Assembly: GCA_964476705.1 (NCBI GenBank)
Contig: CAYZBM010000080.1
Location: 1-8,428, forward strand
Length of the DNA stretch: 8,428 bases
Direction of reading: 5' to 3'
From: CAYZBM01 sp964476705
Lineage (GTDB): Bacteria > Pseudomonadota > Alphaproteobacteria > Rickettsiales > UBA6187
Under the pieces are notes generated by a model. The model did no database searches. It was not told the DNA's origin and saw only the letters and a program-made list of their open reading frames with translations. Made by a program: the position numbers and the translations under genes. Below, piece after piece: positions 1 through 5,400 of the stretch. Positions within the stretch are counted from its first letter, which is position 1. The number at the start of each line of letters is the position of its first letter.

Positions 1-2
1 AA

Positions 3-24
3 CCAAAATATTAAAATATTTTGG
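3..24. repeat. AT-rich inverted repeat (10-bp arms)
   Basis: CCAAAATATT (3-12) and AATATTTTGG (15-24) are exact reverse complements separated by two bases. Neither side has a good T-run: the + strand continues with GGAAAAAG. It is therefore a poor intrinsic terminator. It could be a protein-binding palindrome or the end of a repeat whose rest lies outside the window. Confidence 0.6.
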
Positions 25-43
25 GAAAAAGATAAGAACCTGA

Positions 44-199
44 ATGACGAATTTGCGAGTGATTGCAGAGCTTAACATTATCTATCCACTTAACTTAACG
101 CCTAATCTGGAACTTAAATTAGTGAACTTATACACGGATGACGGAGAGTGGGAAAATGCAGAAGAGAAGCAAAAGTTTAAAAAGTGTGGGGTACCATAA
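44..199 (+). CDS. Doubtful small ORF, 51 codons
   Basis: An ATG at 44 opens a frame of 51 codons ending in TAA at 197-199. The product starts MTNLRVIAEL and ends KFKKCGVP; its second half is rich in charged residues (around DDGEWENAEEKQKF). I recognise no family. There is no clear Shine-Dalgarno sequence, and more codons end in G or C (ACG, CGA, GAG, CTG) than in the neighbouring genes. A different frame is open from the left edge to TAA at 73-75 and overlaps it by about 30 bases, so the two could be pieces of one decayed, frameshifted gene continuing leftward. Its stop lies 32 bases from the stop of the P-loop gene on the other strand (convergent). It may be a remnant or chance. Confidence 0.25.
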   Translation: MTNLRVIAELNIIYPLNLTPNLELKLVNLYTDDGEWENAEEKQKFKKCGVP

Positions 200-231
200 C
201 TGGTGGTAAATTCAAAAAAGCAATACTATAC

Positions 232-1170
232 TTACCCTATAGCTGATAGGTTTTGGTCTTTACGCTGTGGTGGTGGAGTAACGGATGCTTCATTTACTAC
301 AGGTGCAGGTGATATACAAGCAGAGGGGCGCGCAGGTGAAGGCGGTGCGGTTATGGTAGAGGGAGAACTTTTTGCTGGAGATTCTTCTACTACTGGATAA
401 AACAATCCTTTCTGTACCATCTGACTATAGGTAGGTTTATAATCTTGTTTAATATCCGCGGCTTTGTTAGCTTCTTTATCCTCAATTTCTGCCGATAATA
501 TTATAGCCCCATCTTTATCAGGTTCTTGTTCATTATTTATAATTATGGTGATATCAAATAATTTTTTATAAGTTATTAAATTTTCTTTAAACTTTCTATA
601 ATCATTAGGTAATTTAAGTATTTTTTTCTTGAGTTTCTCTGGGATAGGTAATTCTTTAATAGCTGCTGACCAATTGGCTTCAGTAAAATAACTATGATCT
701 TGTTCTTTTATTTGCTTAATTAGATTAGCTAATTCAATATTATTATCATTAGGATGATCTTTGGCAAAACGACTAATAACCCTAATTAATGAACATTTTA
801 GTGATATCTCGGGAATAATTAGAATTGATTTTCTATTATTTTTTTTAGCTATTTTGAGCATTTTTTGAAAAGTATCAGGAGCGTTCATGCGGCTATTTAT
901 AAGAAAATGAGTTCTATTTTTTATAGAATTATTTAAAGCATCAAGTCTTATTTGTTCTTTATCCTCTTCTTTGCCTTTAGTGATTTGATTATCTAGTTTA
1001 TTTAGATTGTTATTTATTCCTAATAAAACACAGACAATTTCTTCTATAGTGGTTTTTCCAGATCCTGAAACCCCACCCACTGATATAACATATAGCTCAC
1101 CCCCCTGGGTTAATGCTTTTATATTTTCTTGGGAATTTGCTTCTAATAAAATGCTTAATTGTCCTGGCAC
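232..1170 (-). CDS. P-loop NTPase/kinase-like protein with Pro-rich C-terminal tail
   Basis: Function unknown; probably an ATP- or GTP-binding protein. With the GTG start at 1170 it is 312 residues. A Walker A motif, GVSGSGKTT, sits at residues 33-41 after a short strand (LYVISVG). Further on, residues 94-137 (NAPDTFQKMLKIAKKNNRKS, then a strand ILIIPEISLK and an Arg-rich RVISRF) and 191-213 (YRKFKENL, YKKLFDITIIINN) recall the order of elements in zeta-toxin-like kinases. That resemblance is faint and is inference only. Residues 262-305 are low complexity, rich in Pro, Ser and Ala. There is no signal peptide or membrane segment. No ATG precedes the P-loop. GTG at 1170 has AAGG nine bases upstream and is preferred. 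TTG at 1233 gives 333 residues with an odd Tyr/Cys/Ile-rich start, and the frame stays open to a stop at 1288-1290. A truncated or non-ATG gene are both possible. It lies downstream of uvrC and the RDD gene on the same strand but probably has its own promoter. Confidence 0.7.
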   Translation of the reverse strand: MPGQLSILLEANSQENIKALTQGGELYVISVGGVSGSGKTTIEEIVCVLLGINNNLNKLDNQITKGKEEDKEQIRLDALNNSIKNRTHFLINSRMNAPDTFQKMLKIAKKNNRKSILIIPEISLKCSLIRVISRFAKDHPNDNNIELANLIKQIKEQDHSYFTEANWSAAIKELPIPEKLKKKILKLPNDYRKFKENLITYKKLFDITIIINNEQEPDKDGAIILSAEIEDKEANKAADIKQDYKPTYSQMVQKGLFYPVVEESPAKSSPSTITAPPSPARPSACISPAPVVNEASVTPPPQRKDQNLSAIG

Positions 1171-1183
1171 AGCTTCTAACCTT
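1171..1183 (-). promoter_or_regulatory. Ribosome binding site supporting the GTG start
   Basis: On the minus strand AAGG (1183-1180) is followed by nine bases and then GTG at 1170-1168. The alternative TTG at 1233 has only a distant GGT-containing stretch upstream. This decides the preferred start of the P-loop gene. Confidence 0.45.
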
Positions 1184-1262
1184 ATATATACTAATATTAT
1201 TACACAGTAATAGTAACATAATTGGCGGGGCAAAAAACTAAAAAATTTACCATTTGTTAATA

Positions 1263-1291
1263 AATATTGTAATTTTTCTAGCCTATTTCAA
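1263..1291 (-). promoter_or_regulatory. Candidate promoter for the P-loop gene
   Basis: On the minus strand TTGAAA (1291-1286, five of six matches to the -35 consensus) is followed by a 17-base spacer and AATATT (1268-1263, four of six to the -10 consensus). It lies between the hairpin at the end of the RDD gene and either possible start of the P-loop gene. In DNA this AT-rich such matches occur by chance. Confidence 0.3.
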
Positions 1292-1293
1292 TT

Positions 1294-1318
1294 AAAAATA
1301 GAAAAACATCCTATTTTT
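1294..1318 (-). terminator. Possible terminator after the RDD gene
   Basis: AAAAATAG (1294-1301) and CTATTTTT (1311-1318) are exact reverse complements around a nine-base loop. The arms include the TAG stop of the RDD gene (1311-1313). In the minus direction the stem ends in CUAUUUUU, in the plus direction in CTATTTTTTT. The stem is almost all A-T, so it is a weak candidate for ending the uvrC-RDD transcript. Confidence 0.35.
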
Positions 1319-1820
1319 TTATAACCAAAGTTCTTGCAATTTTATCATGCCAAGCTTGCTTATATTTTTTATCTATATCTATCCAGACAATACCTAAGCC
1401 TAAAGGCAATATTGATATAGGATAGCAAATAAATCTTAAGATTAACTGCCATAAACTCGCTGGTCCTAAAGTTTTTTTATCGACTATTTTAAGTTTAAAT
1501 AACATTTTCCCTGGAGTTGAGGCAAATAATTTCCATAAGATTATAGTGACAATAAAAAATATAAATATTTGGGCGGAGATATTGGTAATATTATATAAAA
1601 TATAAATTTTAGGGTGAAGTTCATTAAGATCATTAGCCCGATTAAAATATTTATGTAATTTTTCGCTAATCATTACAAATATTGGACCAAAGATAATCGC
1701 AATTAAAGTTGCATCAAAAAAAGTTGCAAGTAAACGATTGGAAAATTTACCATATACTAAGTCGGTTGCTATATTTGTTTCTGTGGGACTGGAGTTATCT
1801 ATAGTTAAATGATCAGTCAT
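1311..1820 (-). CDS. RDD-family integral membrane protein
   Basis: A 169-residue inner-membrane protein of the RDD family, whose members are small membrane proteins of mostly unknown role; some have been linked to ion transport or stress. The family marks are visible: Arg29 and Asp36 in NRLLATFFDA at the start of the first membrane segment, STPGKMLFKLKIVD at 101-114, and WHDKIARTLVI at 157-167. Three hydrophobic stretches lie at about 29-52, 73-100 and 123-148, and the N-terminal 24 residues are polar. The ATG at 1820 is three bases after the uvrC stop, and the AAGG of its Shine-Dalgarno sequence lies inside the last uvrC codons with a seven-base spacing, so the two genes are co-transcribed and probably translationally coupled. 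No functional link to repair is evident. The family call is firm; the substrate is unknown. Confidence 0.88.
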   Translation of the reverse strand: MTDHLTIDNSSPTETNIATDLVYGKFSNRLLATFFDATLIAIIFGPIFVMISEKLHKYFNRANDLNELHPKIYILYNITNISAQIFIFFIVTIILWKLFASTPGKMLFKLKIVDKKTLGPASLWQLILRFICYPISILPLGLGIVWIDIDKKYKQAWHDKIARTLVIKK

Positions 1821-1823
1821 TTT

Positions 1824-3680
1824 TTAGCCTTGATGTAAAAAGTTAAAAATAATTTGTGCAGTTTTTTTGTTTATTCCAGGTACTTTACAGATTTCATTTA
1901 TAGTTGCTTCTTTTAACATATCAACTGAACCAAAAAATTTTAAAAGATCTAACTTCCTTTTTTTACCGATAGAATCTATTTGATCAAGAATTGAGTTAGT
2001 TAGTTGTTTGCTTCTTTTATTTCGATGCGAAGTAATAGCAAATCTATGGGCTTCATCTCTAATTACTTGTAAATATGAAAGTAATTTGTCGCCTTTAGGT
2101 AAGGTAAATTCCGATTTTTTATCCATAAAAAATCTTTCTCTGCCGGCATTACGTTCTTTTCCTTTAGCTATGCAAACAACGGGTATTTTATCATAAAGAT
2201 TTAGTTCTTTTAATACAGATACGGCGGTAGATAAATGACCTTTGCCGCCATCTATGAGTAATAAATCAGGATATTGGGCATCATTTAGCTTATTTAACCT
2301 TCTGGTTAAAACTTCTTTTAACATTTCGTAATCATCATTATTCTCACTAGAATTTTCTTTGCTAAATTTAATATTAAATTTCCGATATTCTTTTTTAACA
2401 AAACCTTCTTTTTGGGCAACTATCATTACTCCAACTCTATTAGTGCCAGAAATATGACTATTGTCATAAACTTCAATACGATTAGGTAGAGTTTTTAGGG
2501 CAAATAATTCTTGGATTTGTTTAAAAATAAAAGTAGATTTTAGCTCTTTAATAGTTTGATGTTGCAGGGAAGTGGAGGCATTGTTGTTAGCGTTATTTAG
2601 TAAAGTTTCTCGTTCACCTCTTTTAGGATAAATTAGAGATATTTTTTTATTTTGTAATTGCTCTAATGCTGTTTTTATTGCGTCTAAATTATCTAGTTCT
2701 ATTGGCAAAATAATAAGTTTGGCTGATTCATGATTTTGATAAAATTGTAATAAAAAGCTAGTTAAAATTTCCGCGATATTTTCTTTAGTATTTTCGTGCA
2801 AATCAAAGAAAAAAGACATGTTGCCAAAATTTTGGTGATTTCTAAATAAACAAAGCTCTAGACAAACTTTATTTTCATTGTGAGCAAGGCCAATTAAATC
2901 AAGCTCAGCACAATCATTAATTGAGACTACCTGTTTGATTTGAATATGATTTAGAAATTTTATTCTATCTCTATAGATAGTAGCTTTTTCATAATCAGTC
3001 TCCTTACTGCTTTTTAACATTTTTTCTTCAAGTTCTTCTTGAACTTTACGAGTTTTTCCAGATAAAAAATTGACTAATTGTGAACTTAAATTCTGATATT
3101 CTTCTTTAGTTATTTTATCAACACAAGGTCCTGAACATCTTTTAATCTGATATTCCATACAAGGCCTTGTACGTTTACTAAAAAATATATCACTACATGG
3201 TCTAACTAAAAATGCTTTTTGCAACATTATAATTGATTCATTTACTGCCTTGACCGAAGCAAATGGTCCGAAATATTTACCTTTGTTTTTTTGAATTTTC
3301 CCGCGATGTTTAGTGATTCTAGGAAATTCATGATCATTAGTTACTAAAATATATGGGAATGATTTATCATCTTTAAGCAGTATATTATAAGGCGGTTGAT
3401 GTTCTTTAATTAAGGTAGCTTCAAGCAATAAAGCCTCAGCTTCAGTATTGGTTCTATAGACCTTAACTTCTTTAATTAATGAGACCATATTTTGGATACG
3501 ATAGGCTAATTTGCTAATATTTTTATAATTAGCTAGCCTTTTTGCAAGATTTTTAGCCTTGCCGATATAAAGTATTTGCTCATTATTGCCTTTCATGCGA
3601 TAAACGCCAGGGTAGTCTGGCTTTGATTGCAAAATCTCATCCAGGACTTCTATTGCTTTTTGAAAAGTTTGGTTATGCAT
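1824..3680 (-). CDS. uvrC: UvrABC excinuclease subunit C
   Basis: UvrC makes the two incisions on either side of a DNA lesion marked by UvrA/UvrB in nucleotide excision repair, in the cytoplasm. The protein has 618 residues, close to the E. coli length (610), and is complete. An N-terminal GIY-YIG nuclease domain (about 22-100) shows GVY at 25-27, YIG at 38-40, Arg48 and the ALLLE segment with Glu87. Cys162, 174, 182 and 186 have the C-x11-C-x7-C-x3-C spacing that binds a 4Fe-4S cluster in E. coli UvrC. A UVR motif that contacts UvrB spans about 203-245. The RNase H-like nuclease domain carries Asp406 (YDNSH), Asp477 (LIDGGKGH) and His545 (DEAHRF) as the expected triad. Tandem helix-hairpin-helix motifs end the protein (about 564-615). 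The ATG at 3680 fits the family; its Shine-Dalgarno sequence is weak. It is divergent from nadK and followed at once by the RDD gene. Confidence 0.98.
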   Translation of the reverse strand: MHNQTFQKAIEVLDEILQSKPDYPGVYRMKGNNEQILYIGKAKNLAKRLANYKNISKLAYRIQNMVSLIKEVKVYRTNTEAEALLLEATLIKEHQPPYNILLKDDKSFPYILVTNDHEFPRITKHRGKIQKNKGKYFGPFASVKAVNESIIMLQKAFLVRPCSDIFFSKRTRPCMEYQIKRCSGPCVDKITKEEYQNLSSQLVNFLSGKTRKVQEELEEKMLKSSKETDYEKATIYRDRIKFLNHIQIKQVVSINDCAELDLIGLAHNENKVCLELCLFRNHQNFGNMSFFFDLHENTKENIAEILTSFLLQFYQNHESAKLIILPIELDNLDAIKTALEQLQNKKISLIYPKRGERETLLNNANNNASTSLQHQTIKELKSTFIFKQIQELFALKTLPNRIEVYDNSHISGTNRVGVMIVAQKEGFVKKEYRKFNIKFSKENSSENNDDYEMLKEVLTRRLNKLNDAQYPDLLLIDGGKGHLSTAVSVLKELNLYDKIPVVCIAKGKERNAGRERFFMDKKSEFTLPKGDKLLSYLQVIRDEAHRFAITSHRNKRSKQLTNSILDQIDSIGKKRKLDLLKFFGSVDMLKEATINEICKVPGINKKTAQIIFNFLHQG

Positions 3681-3750
3681 ATTCTAGTATTGACCAAAAA
3701 TATAAAGATTAGTTAAGTTTATTATAATAACATTACTATGCAAAAAGACT
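3681..3750. promoter_or_regulatory. Divergent promoter region between uvrC and nadK
   Basis: This 70-bp spacer separates two divergent genes and must hold both promoters unless they lie inside coding sequence. ATTATAAT (3721-3728) is its own reverse complement, so it offers a perfect TATAAT box on both strands: 3723-3728 on + and 3726-3721 on -. I see no good -35 box at 16-18 bases for either direction. TTGACC at 3690-3695 is 27 bases from the + strand box, too far. The assignment rests on the -10 box and the gene order. Confidence 0.4.
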
Positions 3751-3760
3751 ATGCAAAAAG
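3735..3760 (+). repeat. 13-bp perfect tandem duplication over the nadK start
   Basis: ACTATGCAAAAAG occurs twice back to back (3735-3747 and 3748-3760). The second copy contains the nadK start codon (3751) and the first contains an identical ATG at 3738 in another frame. That upstream ATG opens 11 codons ending in TAA at 3771-3773, overlapping the start of nadK. Confidence 0.9.
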
Positions 3761-4554
3761 AAACCATAAATAACATTAAATCTGATTTCAAAAATATAGC
3801 TTGTATGGCCGATAGCACTATAACTGCTAAACGTGCTTATATCGAGCTTAGTAAAATATATCAGTTTGTTCCATTAAAACAGGCCGATGTACTGGTAGTT
3901 TTAGGTGGAGATGGTTTTATGCTAAGAGCTATGCATGAACTCATAGATTCATCTATAGATATTCCGATTTATGGAATGAATTGTGGAACTGTTGGTTTTT
4001 TGATGAATGTTTATAAAAAAACAGGCTTGCTTAAGCTGTTAAATACCGCATCTAGTCATGTTTTATCGCCATTACATATGACGGTATTAGATCAAAAAGG
4101 TAAAAAACATACAGCTTTCGCCATGAATGAAGTATCCTTGCTTAGGGAAACTAGGCAAACAGCTAAACTTAAAATTAGCATTGATGGTAAGTTAAGGATG
4201 AAAGAATTAATGAGCGATGGCGTATTGGTTGCAACTCCGGCTGGAAGTACGGCATATAATCTTTCCGCTCATGGTCCTATTTTGCCACTTACTTCTAATC
4301 TTTTATGCTTAACTCCAATTAGTCCATTTCGTCCTAGAAGATGGAAAGGCGCCTTAGTTAGTGAAGATACAGAAATAAAATTTGAAGTTTTAGAAGCTAA
4401 AAAAAGACCGGTGAGTGCGGTTGCTGATTTTACAGAGGTTAGAGATGTAGTTTCAGTAATTGTAAAAGAAGATAAAAAAATAACCGTTAGGTTACTTTTT
4501 AACTCACTACATTCGTTGGAAGAAAGAATTACTTATGAGCAGTTTAATAATTAA
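3751..4554 (+). CDS. nadK: NAD kinase
   Basis: Phosphorylates NAD to NADP using ATP or polyphosphate, the only route to NADP; cytoplasmic. It has 267 residues, normal for compact alphaproteobacterial forms. Visible marks: a Rossmann-type start (KNIACMADST, 14-23), the catalytic GGDG at 52-55 within VLVVLGGDGFMLRAMH, GMNCGTVGFLMN at 75-86, NEVSLLRE at 126-133, and the conserved block from SDGVLVATPAGSTAYN (155-170) to HGPILP (174-179), followed by LTPISPFRPRRW at 187-198. All key residues are present. The ATG at 3751 sits in the second copy of a 13-bp duplication. Its Shine-Dalgarno sequence is poor (AAAAAG ending three bases upstream), so expression may be weak or depend on the upstream ATG at 3738. 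It is followed 37 bases later by the uracil-DNA glycosylase gene on the same strand, probably one transcript. Confidence 0.96.
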   Translation: MQKETINNIKSDFKNIACMADSTITAKRAYIELSKIYQFVPLKQADVLVVLGGDGFMLRAMHELIDSSIDIPIYGMNCGTVGFLMNVYKKTGLLKLLNTASSHVLSPLHMTVLDQKGKKHTAFAMNEVSLLRETRQTAKLKISIDGKLRMKELMSDGVLVATPAGSTAYNLSAHGPILPLTSNLLCLTPISPFRPRRWKGALVSEDTEIKFEVLEAKKRPVSAVADFTEVRDVVSVIVKEDKKITVRLLFNSLHSLEERITYEQFNN

Positions 4555-4591
4555 CCGTTTTTCACAAGAAAATTAAAGGTATTTTTTATTT

Positions 4592-5356
4592 ATGGAACCA
4601 TTATATCTTTTAAAATGGCATCAAGAAATGGGGATTTTAGATCTTATTGATGAGACGCCAGTTAATGTTTTTTTAAAGAAAAAAACTTCTAAAAAAATTA
4701 TAGCGGCAAATGATGAAGTAGTGCAGCTAATCAAAGAAACTCCGCAAATGCAAATTGATAGTCCAGCAAATCTAGCCGCAGCTACTTATAAACTTGCCAA
4801 AGAAAGTAAAAATTTAGATGAGCTAAGAGCTGCAGTTAAAGGTTTTACTGGCCTTGCAATTACCAGGACAGCAACTAATACCGTATTTGCTGATGGTAAT
4901 CCAAACTCTGACATTATGTTTATAGGAGAAGCGCCAGGGGCTGATGAAGATAGGGAAGGGATTCCATTTTGTGGGCAAAGTGGGCAATTACTATCGCAGA
5001 TATTATATTATATAGGCTTAGAGCGGGATAAAAATTATTATATAACCAATAGTATTTTCTGGCGACCTCCAGGAAATAGAAAACCAACTCCTGAAGAAAT
5101 AGCTATATGTAAACCATTTGTCGAAAAACATATTGCTCTGATCAAGCCTAAATTAATAGTTTTAGTTGGTGCCACTTCTATTTCCGCAGTTTTAAATAAA
5201 ACTTTAAGTATTACCAAAGTTCGTGGAAGCTTTTTAGATTATAAAAATGAATTTATGGATTATACTACCAAAGTCACACCATTTTTACATCCATCTTATC
5301 TCTTAAGATCCCCAGGCCAGAAAAATTATGCCTGGGAAGATGCTTTGGGGATATAG
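4592..5356 (+). CDS. Uracil-DNA glycosylase, family 4 type
   Basis: Removes uracil from DNA to start base excision repair; cytoplasmic. The protein has 254 residues. The first 85 or so form the alphaproteobacterial N-terminal extension (KWHQEMGILDLIDETPV), and the catalytic domain follows: GEAPGADEDREGIPFCGQSG at 112-131 (motif 1), ITNSIFWRPPGNRKPTPEE at 151-169, LIVLVG at 188-193, and HPSYLLRSPGQK at 233-244 (motif 2). Family 4 enzymes usually bind a 4Fe-4S cluster with four cysteines. Here only Cys173 (AICKPF) is at an expected place: the usual GC-x-L reads GLAI at 87-90, and the usual Cys before RPP is Trp158. Cys127 is in motif 1. The cluster is therefore probably absent or incomplete. 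The C-terminus stops soon after the last motif (AWEDALGI), slightly short. AAAGG at 4575-4579 is 12 bases from the ATG. Likely co-transcribed with nadK. Confidence 0.93.
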   Translation: MEPLYLLKWHQEMGILDLIDETPVNVFLKKKTSKKIIAANDEVVQLIKETPQMQIDSPANLAAATYKLAKESKNLDELRAAVKGFTGLAITRTATNTVFADGNPNSDIMFIGEAPGADEDREGIPFCGQSGQLLSQILYYIGLERDKNYYITNSIFWRPPGNRKPTPEEIAICKPFVEKHIALIKPKLIVLVGATSISAVLNKTLSITKVRGSFLDYKNEFMDYTTKVTPFLHPSYLLRSPGQKNYAWEDALGI

Positions 5357-5374
5357 ATGTTTTTAAAGCAGGTT

Positions 5375-5400
5375 AGCTCTTCTTAAAAAGCTCTTTTTAT
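5375..5400 (+). terminator. Weak terminator between convergent genes
   Basis: After the glycosylase stop, AGCT (5375-5378) pairs with AGCT (5389-5392), extended by TT/AA after one mismatch, and is followed by CTTTTTAT. AAAAAG/CTTTTT (5385-5398) is a second possible short stem, readable from both strands. It overlaps the stop codon of the 610-residue ORF (5397-5399). The stems are short, so this is tentative. Confidence 0.35.

Noticed and set aside
192..208. Small hairpin TACCA/TGGTA with a seven-base loop as terminator of the P-loop gene
   Set aside because: The stem is only five pairs and the nearest T-run on the minus strand is several bases away, so it is not convincing.
203..400. 65-codon + strand ORF
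   Set aside because: It lies antisense to the Pro-rich tail of the P-loop gene; its Gly/Ala-rich product is the mirror of Pro/Ser/Ala codons.
1007..1210. 67-codon + strand ORF
   Set aside because: Antisense shadow of the P-loop region; the opposite frame carries the recognisable Walker A motif.
2008..2196. 62-codon + strand ORF
   Set aside because: Lies entirely within uvrC, antisense to the conserved nuclease domain.
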